Shown piece after piece: positions 57,790 to 64,000 of a stretch of DNA of 64,000 nt. Origin of the DNA: Parasphingopyxis algicola (GTDB lineage Bacteria; Pseudomonadota; Alphaproteobacteria; Sphingomonadales; Sphingomonadaceae). The first letter of the stretch is position 1; each line of letters begins with the position of its first letter. The stretch lies in NCBI RefSeq assembly GCF_013378075.1, contig NZ_CP051131.1, positions 2,108,001 to 2,172,000 on the forward strand, given 5' to 3'. Made by a program: the position numbers and the translations under genes. The notes beneath the pieces were generated by a model. It was not told where the DNA came from. It did no database searches and was given only the letters and a program-made list of their open reading frames with translations.

Positions 57790-59094
57790 TCAGCCGGCCG
57801 TGTAGCGCAGCGGCAGCGTCTTCAGCCCGCCGACAAAAGTGGACCTGGCGCGCTTCGGCTCGCCGGCCAGTTCGATGCTGTCGATCCGGTCGAGCAGTTC
57901 ATCGAACAATATGCGCATTTCAAGCCGCGCGAGATGCAGCCCCAGGCATTGATGGGCGCCCGCGCCGAAGGCGAGATGACGGTTGGGCGAACGCGCCGCG
58001 TCGAACGTCCGCGGATCGTCGAACTGAGCCGGATCGTGATTGGCGGCGACATAGTTGATCATCAGCCAATCGTCCTTGGCAATCGTCTGGCCGCCGATTT
58101 CGACATCTTCGGCCGCCGTGCGCATGAAATGCTGGACGGGCGAAGTCCAGCGGATCGCCTCCTCGACGATGCCGGGCAGCAGCGTCCGGTCCGCCTTGAC
58201 CCGGGCGAACTGGTCCGGGTCCTGCGCCAGGGCTAGCATGGCGCCGGCGGTCGAGGCCGAGGTCGTGTCATGTCCGGCCGAAGCGACGATGATGTAATAG
58301 CCGGCCATGTCGCGATCGTTGAGGGGGGCGCCGTCTACCGTCGCATTCGCGATGACGCTCGCCACATCGTCGGTCGGATTCGCCCGGCGCTCGGCCGCGA
58401 GCTTGGCGAAATAGTCCTCGAACTGACTGACCGCGCCGGCGACGATCTGGGTGATCTGTTCGGGCGTCATATCGGCCATGCCGCTGCCCGAGAGATCCTC
58501 GTCCTGTCCGCCGAACATCTGCTGCGTCAGGAACAGCATCTTCGGCTCGTCTTCCTTGGGCACGCCGAGAATCTGCATCACGACGTGGAGCGGATAGGGC
58601 GCGGAGACGAGCGTGACGAAATCGCCCTCGGGCCCGTTTTCGATCATCCTGTCGACGGTGCGCCTGGCGAGCCCGCGAATCTCGTCCTCGAGCTTGCGCA
58701 GATTTTTCGGCATGAACCAGTCCTGGGTCAGCCGCCGATATTTGGGATGGATCGGCGCGTCGAAGACGACGAGCGAATCGACCAGCATCTTGCTGCCCGT
58801 CGCTTTCAGCGAGAATTCGATCGCCTCCTTGGTGCTGAGGACGACCGGGCGCGGATTGTTGAGGAAGGTCTTGTTGTCCTTGCTGATCCGCATGACATCG
58901 TCGTAGCGCGTGATCAGCCAGAAGGGATCGAAACTGTCGTCGGCCGCAACGATGCGCGCGACCGGCATATTCTCCCGCAGCCAGTCAAAGGTATCGAGAA
59001 GGCCGTCCCATTCGGCATAGGATTCCGGCGCGATCACCTTCAGCGCGATATCCTCCGGCAGCTTGGGAAGCTCTTTACCCGTCATGGTCGCCAT
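57790..59094 (-). CDS. Cytochrome P450 (second)
   Basis: A 434-aa soluble P450 with haem motif FGAGAHQCLG (Cys383), I-helix AGHDTT (273-278) and ExxR at 312-315, all intact. It differs clearly from the P450 at 20853, so it probably acts on another position or substrate. Good GGAGG site before the ATG. Its start lies 13 bp from the CoA ligase stop, forming an operon with it. Confidence 0.92.
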   Translation of the reverse strand: MATMTGKELPKLPEDIALKVIAPESYAEWDGLLDTFDWLRENMPVARIVAADDSFDPFWLITRYDDVMRISKDNKTFLNNPRPVVLSTKEAIEFSLKATGSKMLVDSLVVFDAPIHPKYRRLTQDWFMPKNLRKLEDEIRGLARRTVDRMIENGPEGDFVTLVSAPYPLHVVMQILGVPKEDEPKMLFLTQQMFGGQDEDLSGSGMADMTPEQITQIVAGAVSQFEDYFAKLAAERRANPTDDVASVIANATVDGAPLNDRDMAGYYIIVASAGHDTTSASTAGAMLALAQDPDQFARVKADRTLLPGIVEEAIRWTSPVQHFMRTAAEDVEIGGQTIAKDDWLMINYVAANHDPAQFDDPRTFDAARSPNRHLAFGAGAHQCLGLHLARLEMRILFDELLDRIDSIELAGEPKRARSTFVGGLKTLPLRYTAG

Positions 59095-59107
59095 CTTTCG
59101 CCTCCTA

Positions 59108-60646
59108 TCAGCCGGCCGCCTTTGCCTCTTTCCAATATTCGTCGCGCAACAGCCGTTTATAGAGTTTGCCCGTCGGATGGCGGGGCAGCTCTTCGAGAAA
59201 ATCGACCTGGCGGGGCACTTTCACGCCGGAGAGATGGTGGCGCATCCAGGCGATCAGCTCCTCGCCGAACTCCGGCGTCGCATCGGCCATGTCGAGCGGC
59301 TGGACGATCGCCACCACGCGTTCGCCCATATCCTCGTCCGGGGCGCCGATAACGGCGGCGTCGGCGATCCTATCATGCGTCACGAGCAGATTCTCGATCT
59401 CCTGCGGATAGATGTTCACGCCGCCCGAGATGATCATAAAGCTCTTGCGGTCGGTCAGATAGAGAAAGCCGTCCTCGTCGACCCAGCCGACATCGCCGAG
59501 CGTCGTCCAGCCATGCTTGTTGGTCGCATCGGCGGTCTTGTCCGGATCGTTATGATATTTGAACGGCGAACCGCCCTCGAAATAGACGGTGCCTTCAGTG
59601 CGCGGCGGCACCTCGTCGCCATTCTCGTCGCAGATCCGGATCGTACCGAGCAACGCCGTGCCGACCGAACCTTTGTGGGTAAGCCAGTTTTCCGAGTCGA
59701 TGAAGGTGAAGCCGTTGCCCTCGCTGCCCGCATAATATTCCTTGAGCACCGGACCCCACCACTCGATCATCCGTTCCTTGATCGGGACCGGGCACGGCGC
59801 CGCGGCATGCACGGCGCATTCGAGCGACGACACGTCATAGCGCTCGCGCACTTCGTCCGGCAGCTTGAGCATCCGCACGAAATGCGTCGGCACCCATTGG
59901 CTGACATTGACCTTGTATTTCTCGATCAGCGCGAGCGCGTTCTCCGGATCGAATTTCTCCATGACGATCACGGTGCCGCCCAGCTTGTGCACGGTCAGGC
60001 ACCAGCGGAGCGGTGCCGCATGATAAAGCGGCGCCGGCGAAAGATAGACGCTGTCCGGGCTGAAGCCGAACGCGCCGCTGGCCAGCATCACCAGCGCATT
60101 GCCCTGGCCGATGTCGGGATTTTCGGGCAGCGGCAGCCGGATGCCCTTGGGGCGCCCGGTCGTCCCCGAGCTATAGAGCATATCGACGCCGGCGCGCTGA
60201 TCGTCGATCGGCGTGTCGGGCAGCTCGGCCACGGCCTCGTCCAGACTCGCGTAACTGGCGCGCGGTTGGTCGACGGTGAAGCGTTCGAGCGGTGGCCCGA
60301 AATCGGCGAGTTCGTTCAGATGATCGCCAAGATAATCCGACGCGATCAGCATCTTGGCGCCGCTATCCTCGAGAATGTAAGCGATCTCCGGTGCCGTCAA
60401 TCGGCAGGAGATCGGCACGAAAATCTGGCCCGCGCGAAACGCCGCCCAGGCGATATCGAAAAAGCGCGCCCGGTTGTCCATGCAGATCGCGACTGGATCG
60501 CCATGGCCGAGACCAAGCTTGCGAAACAGATGCGCGATCTGGTTCGAGCGCTTGTCGAGCTCCGCATAGCTGACCGTTTCGCCGGTCGCCCCCATGATGA
60601 CGGCCGGTTTGTCGGGATCCGATTGCGCGTGGATATAGGGATGCAT
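59108..60646 (-). CDS. AMP-dependent acyl-CoA synthetase/ligase
   Basis: A 512-aa ANL ligase: MLYSSGTTGRPKGIRLPL P-loop, YYAGSEGNGFTFI, GDVGWVDEDGFLYLTDRKS and the C-terminal HPTGKLYKRLLRDEYW with catalytic lysine. The substrate acid is unknown. It is co-transcribed with the P450 at 57790. The third such ligase in the window. Confidence 0.92.
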   Translation of the reverse strand: MHPYIHAQSDPDKPAVIMGATGETVSYAELDKRSNQIAHLFRKLGLGHGDPVAICMDNRARFFDIAWAAFRAGQIFVPISCRLTAPEIAYILEDSGAKMLIASDYLGDHLNELADFGPPLERFTVDQPRASYASLDEAVAELPDTPIDDQRAGVDMLYSSGTTGRPKGIRLPLPENPDIGQGNALVMLASGAFGFSPDSVYLSPAPLYHAAPLRWCLTVHKLGGTVIVMEKFDPENALALIEKYKVNVSQWVPTHFVRMLKLPDEVRERYDVSSLECAVHAAAPCPVPIKERMIEWWGPVLKEYYAGSEGNGFTFIDSENWLTHKGSVGTALLGTIRICDENGDEVPPRTEGTVYFEGGSPFKYHNDPDKTADATNKHGWTTLGDVGWVDEDGFLYLTDRKSFMIISGGVNIYPQEIENLLVTHDRIADAAVIGAPDEDMGERVVAIVQPLDMADATPEFGEELIAWMRHHLSGVKVPRQVDFLEELPRHPTGKLYKRLLRDEYWKEAKAAG

Positions 60647-60734
60647 AGGGGCCTCTCCGATTCTTCTTCTTTGCGCATCGGTTTACGCGAACGGAAACCG
60701 GAAATCGAGAGGCGGTTGCTTCTCCCAACGCGCT

Positions 60735-62789
60735 TTAGAAAAAGGCGAAACGCAGGCCCGCCCAGAAAGTCTGCGGCGAGGCCCGTTCGATCAGCCCGGC
60801 GCCCGACACGCCGGCCTCGACGCGGGCATCGAAGATATTCTCGGCCCTGAGTTCCGCCTTGAGCGGCCCATAGAGCGGAATCAGCGCGCGCGCGCCGACC
60901 GTGAACGCGTCGTCGAGCGGCCGCTGGTTCAGATCATCCTCGAACCGGCCGCCGATATAGCGCAGGGTGATTGCCGCTTCGCCGCCCATCTCGCGAGTAT
61001 AGGCAAGCGTCGCCGAACCGTTGTGCCGCGCCACCTGGACCGGCCGAAGGCCGTTCAGCGCCACCGCGGCGCCCGAGGCCTCCACTTCGGCGTCGGTGAA
61101 CGCGTAGGACAGCGCGATACTCCATTCGGCGAAGCGCGCCCGTGCATCGAGCTCGATGCCGACCGCTTCTATCGCGTCGAGATTCTGTCTCTGGCGCGCG
61201 AGGCCGCCCGCCGGGACGAAACCGCTGCCGGGAAAGAAGCCCGGGCCCTGGCCGACCGTGACATTGGCGATCGCGTCTTCGAGCCGATTGTAGAAAAGCG
61301 TGCCGCTGAGATCGAGTATCGACGCCGGCGCATAATCGAGACCGATCTCCACGCCATCGAGACTTTCCGGCTGCAGCCCCGCATTCGCCCCGGTCACGTC
61401 GCTCCCGACGCGAAACGGCCGGAACAGCTCGTTGAGCGTCGGCAGCCGCCAGCCGGTATAGCCCGCGGCGCGGATCGTAACCGGATTGTCCGGCTGCCAG
61501 GCGATCCCGGCCCGTCCGGTGAAACGCCAGTCGCCGCGATCGGCGAACAATGTCTGGTCGTTGAGCGGCCCGCCCAGATCGCCTTGGCGGAAAAAGCCGT
61601 TCTCGATCCACCAGCGGTCGACCCGGCCGCTGCCGGTGAGTGTCAGCCCGGGCGCCGCGCGCGCCGTGAGTTCGGCGAAACCGCCCACCGTCCGTGTTAC
61701 GCCTCCGGCCTCGCGCTCGCGGGTCGGAACGCCGGCCACGAAGAAGAAACGCTCGCGGGTGCGGCCCTCGGTTTCGCGGTAATCGCCGCCCAGGCGCAGT
61801 TCGACCGCGCCGCCGGGAAGCGCGGGACGGATCTCGAACCGTCCGCCGAAACCGGTCGAGGGCACGCTGAACTGATCGAGTACCTGATCGGCGCTCGTCC
61901 GGGGCGCGTCGACGCGCGCGAAACTGCTGCGGAACGAGCGGTCCTGATAGTAGAACAGGGCCTCCCACTGCCAGTCGCCCCGGCCAACCAACCGGACGCT
62001 GCCATCGATCCCGCGCGTCCGGTTGCCGCTGAAGGGAAAGCCGCGGTTGCGCTCATCCTGGAAAAAGCGCCCGCCGACCTGGATTTCCGTGGTGCCGATC
62101 GGTGCGGAAAAGCGCACGCCGCCACCATATTGCTCGTAATCGGCCGGCTCGTCGATCGGGCCCCGCTGCGACGCGACGATCGGTATGAACCCGTCTCCTT
62201 CGGCATAGTGCACGGAGACATCGAGCAGCGAATTCTCGGCCGGCGGGAGCATCACGCCGAAGCCCATCTCCATCGCGTCCCGGCTGCCATAGGCAAGGCT
62301 GGCGCGGGCGGGCTGGAAATTCTCGGTCGCCAGGCTTTCGAGCTCGATCGTGCCGGCAAGCGCGCCGGGACCGAACACGCCACTGCCGCCGCCGCGCGTG
62401 ACGCGGACGCGCCCCAGGCTCTGCACGTCATAGGCCGGCCAGCTTATCCAGCCGCCGAAAGGATCGCTTTGCGGGACGCCATCGAGGATCAGGAGCGCGC
62501 GGCTCGACGCATTGCCGCCGAGTCCGCGCAGCGTCGCACCCTGGCTCGTCGGATTCGCGGACCGCGAGTCCGAGGTGCGGAAAAGCTGGAACCCGGCGAC
62601 CTGCGCCAAGATGTTTTCCAGCCGGCCGCTCGGATCGCGCGCCAGATCCTCGACATCGACCGGCACGACATTGAAGGCGACATCGCCGACCGGGTCCTCC
62701 AGCCCCCGCGCCGTGACGATGATCGGATCGCTCTGCGCGAGCGCAGGGGAGGCGGTTGCGGCGAGGAGAAGGGTTGTCAGTTGACGCAT
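60735..62789 (-). CDS. TonB-dependent outer-membrane receptor (BtuB-like)
   Basis: A 684-aa TonB receptor with a short signal (MRQLTTLLLAATASPALAQ) and TonB box DPIIVTARG. Its plug is different from the other two (LRGLGGNASSRALLILDGVP, YDVQSLGRVRVTRGGGSGVFG) and resembles the cobalamin/siderophore receptor type. The C-terminal residue is aromatic (LRFAFF). A long barrel follows. The ligand is unknown. Confidence 0.92.
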   Translation of the reverse strand: MRQLTTLLLAATASPALAQSDPIIVTARGLEDPVGDVAFNVVPVDVEDLARDPSGRLENILAQVAGFQLFRTSDSRSANPTSQGATLRGLGGNASSRALLILDGVPQSDPFGGWISWPAYDVQSLGRVRVTRGGGSGVFGPGALAGTIELESLATENFQPARASLAYGSRDAMEMGFGVMLPPAENSLLDVSVHYAEGDGFIPIVASQRGPIDEPADYEQYGGGVRFSAPIGTTEIQVGGRFFQDERNRGFPFSGNRTRGIDGSVRLVGRGDWQWEALFYYQDRSFRSSFARVDAPRTSADQVLDQFSVPSTGFGGRFEIRPALPGGAVELRLGGDYRETEGRTRERFFFVAGVPTREREAGGVTRTVGGFAELTARAAPGLTLTGSGRVDRWWIENGFFRQGDLGGPLNDQTLFADRGDWRFTGRAGIAWQPDNPVTIRAAGYTGWRLPTLNELFRPFRVGSDVTGANAGLQPESLDGVEIGLDYAPASILDLSGTLFYNRLEDAIANVTVGQGPGFFPGSGFVPAGGLARQRQNLDAIEAVGIELDARARFAEWSIALSYAFTDAEVEASGAAVALNGLRPVQVARHNGSATLAYTREMGGEAAITLRYIGGRFEDDLNQRPLDDAFTVGARALIPLYGPLKAELRAENIFDARVEAGVSGAGLIERASPQTFWAGLRFAFF

Positions 62790-62823
62790 GAATTTTACTC
62801 AAACACGGAAAGCGGATGCGGCG

Positions 62824-63450
62824 CTAGTCAATTTGATCCGGATGGGCTGCCTGGAAAGCGCCCAGCGCATTGGCCTTGGCATCATAATCGACCAATGTCG
62901 GATAATCGTCCAGAGCGATGTCGAAACGCCGGGCATTATACATTTGCGGTACGAGGCAGAGATCGGCGAGACCTGGCAGGTCGCCGGACAGATAAGCGCC
63001 GCCATGGCGCAGCGCGAGCTGCTCGAGCGCTTCGAACCCCTCATGCACCCAATGCGCATACCAGCGCGCGCGGGTTTCCTTGTCGTGCCCCATTACATTG
63101 GTGACATAGTTGAGGACCCGCAGATTGTTGAGCGGATGGATGTCGCTCGCCACGACCTGCGCCATCGAGCGGACATGCGCAGCGGTGACCGGATCGGCCG
63201 GGGCCAGCGGCGGATCGGGATAGACGCCGTTGAGATAGTTGACGATGCTCAGGGACTGGGTGAGCTGCGCCCCGTCAATCTCCAGCATCGGCACGAAACC
63301 CTGCGGGTTCCGGGCGCGGTAGTCGTCGCTCTTCTGGCTGTTGTCGAGCAGGTTGACCGCGACGCGCTCATAGTCGAGCCCCTTTAGGTTGAGCGCTATG
63401 CGGACGCGATAGCTCGCCGAGGACCGGTAATAGTCGTAGAGGCGGATCAC
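62824..63450 (-). CDS. maiA: Zeta-class glutathione S-transferase (maleylacetoacetate isomerase-like)
   Basis: A 208-aa zeta GST starting with GTG at 63450 (IRLYDYYRSSASYRVRIAL). The S-S-x-x-x-R-V-R-I motif is diagnostic for the family that isomerises maleylacetoacetate and related maleylpyruvates using glutathione. Its GTG overlaps the TGA of the CoA transferase (GTGA). It could isomerise a ring-cleavage product of aromatic degradation. The gene symbol is by family only. Confidence 0.82.
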   Translation of the reverse strand: MIRLYDYYRSSASYRVRIALNLKGLDYERVAVNLLDNSQKSDDYRARNPQGFVPMLEIDGAQLTQSLSIVNYLNGVYPDPPLAPADPVTAAHVRSMAQVVASDIHPLNNLRVLNYVTNVMGHDKETRARWYAHWVHEGFEALEQLALRHGGAYLSGDLPGLADLCLVPQMYNARRFDIALDDYPTLVDYDAKANALGAFQAAHPDQID

Positions 63451-64000
63451 GAGACGCGCCTCACCGCCTTGCTCCTGGCGAGTTCCTCGCGGATCTCGTC
63501 GCCATGCTGGTCCAGAAGCGGCGCCGGTCCGAGCTCGGGATCGGGCCGCACGCCGAACCGCACGGGTGGCTGCATCTCGATATAGCCGCCCTCGCTCGGA
63601 TGCTCGCGGCGTTTGAAGAATCCCGTGGCCTTGAGGTGCGGGTCCTCGAAAATGTCCGCGACATCGCGGCACGGCATGCAGGGGATCCGGACCTCGTTGA
63701 GCAACTCAGTCCATTCCACGCTGGTTTTGGCAGGCGTGAGTTCGGCGATACGCGTGAACATGCCCGGCTGGTTGCGGAATCGGCCGAGCGGCGTGTCATA
63801 CGGTTCGTTATCGACGAAATCGGGCTCGCCGAGCACGGTGAAGAGCTTGCCCCAATCGGCATCGGTATAGGGAACGATGGCGACATGGCCGTCGGCGGTC
63901 GGAAAGGGCTGGCGCGTCGGTTCGGCCTGGCGCTTGTACACGATGCTCTCGACCGGCGGATCGAAAGTCGCGCCGTACAGATGCTCTTCGAGCGAGAAAT
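63447..64000 (-). CDS. CaiB/BaiF-family CoA transferase, C-terminal part (5' truncated by window edge)
   Basis: The frame is open to the window end (start is beyond 64000). The C-terminal part of a family III CoA transferase is seen: GHVAIVPYTDADWGKLFTVL, LGEPDFVDNEPYDTPLGRF, and NEVRIPCMPCRDVADIFEDP. The N-terminus with the catalytic Asp is not in the window. It is coupled to the zeta GST by the GTGA overlap. Confidence 0.87.
   Translation of the reverse strand, partial: FSLEEHLYGATFDPPVESIVYKRQAEPTRQPFPTADGHVAIVPYTDADWGKLFTVLGEPDFVDNEPYDTPLGRFRNQPGMFTRIAELTPAKTSVEWTELLNEVRIPCMPCRDVADIFEDPHLKATGFFKRREHPSEGGYIEMQPPVRFGVRPDPELGPAPLLDQHGDEIREELARSKAVRRVS

Noticed and set aside
1-64000. Insertion sequences or prophage as the origin of the gene grouping.
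   Set aside because: No transposase, integrase or phage structural gene could be found on either strand.

Overview
The window is one continuous, GC-rich catabolic region of a Gram-negative alphaproteobacterium, most likely a sphingomonad (Sphingomonadales). The evidence is three TonB-dependent outer-membrane receptors, an RND pump, an HWE-type histidine kinase with a single-domain response regulator, very dense codon-biased genes, and a large set of degradative oxidoreductases. No rRNA, tRNA, CRISPR array, phage gene or transposase was seen. About 57 protein genes are supported. Two are cut by the window edges: an RND permease at the left and a CaiB-type CoA transferase at the right.

Layout. 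1-9.1 kb: end of an RND pump, then an SDR and a SnoaL/ABM pair, then a minus-strand set (CoA ligase, carotenoid-cleavage-type oxygenase, MDR reductase, acyl-CoA dehydrogenase). 9.2-13.7 kb: an exported lipoprotein sulfatase facing a TonB receptor. 13.8-18 kb: a molybdopterin oxidoreductase, a Rieske ferredoxin-like protein and two SDRs. 18.2-28.4 kb: a long plus-strand operon with an MDR reductase, ThuA protein, SDR, P450, acyl-CoA dehydrogenase, DUF35 protein, aldolase-type thiolase, SDR, second ThuA protein, second acyl-CoA dehydrogenase and a dienoyl-CoA-reductase-like SDR. It ends against a convergent FadD-type CoA ligase. 30.2-36.7 kb: a LuxR-family regulator, a VOC protein, two Rieske oxygenase alpha subunits, an SDR, an NmrA protein and a SnoaL protein. 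36.5-40.1 kb: a free lipoyl protein with E1 alpha/beta, a GST and an SDR. 40.2-41.9 kb: a second sulfatase, membrane-anchored. 41.9-44.5 kb: a regulatory island (response regulator, HWE kinase, tandem PilZ protein). 44.5-49.3 kb: nitronate monooxygenase, ferredoxin reductase, AMACR-like racemase/CoA transferase and a saccharopine-dehydrogenase-like reductase. 49.5-64 kb: a 991-aa TonB receptor, GMC oxidoreductase, acyl-CoA dehydrogenase, acetyl-CoA acetyltransferase, HSD10-like SDR, second P450, third CoA ligase, third TonB receptor, zeta-class GST and a CoA transferase.

How it may work together (inference). TonB receptors bring in a bulky hydrophobic, possibly sulfated, substrate, and the two exported sulfatases remove sulfate. 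P450s, Rieske oxygenases, GMC and SDR enzymes oxidise it, and CoA ligases activate the resulting acids. Acyl-CoA dehydrogenases, an AMACR-like epimerase, thiolase and an aldolase-type thiolase/DUF35 pair shorten a branched side chain. The 20.0-28.4 kb block has the same kinds of parts as the mycobacterial igr (cholesterol side-chain) operon, so a sterol, other polycyclic terpenoid or similar branched isoprenoid substrate is plausible. The substrate cannot be read from the sequence.

Non-coding structure is unusually rich. There are three copies of a composite cloverleaf-like palindrome whose side hairpins change sequence but keep pairing. Two inverted 91-bp repeats exactly flank the carotenoid-oxygenase-type gene. 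A third palindrome family occurs three times. A TGnCAGTCGC-like motif recurs in six divergent promoter regions.
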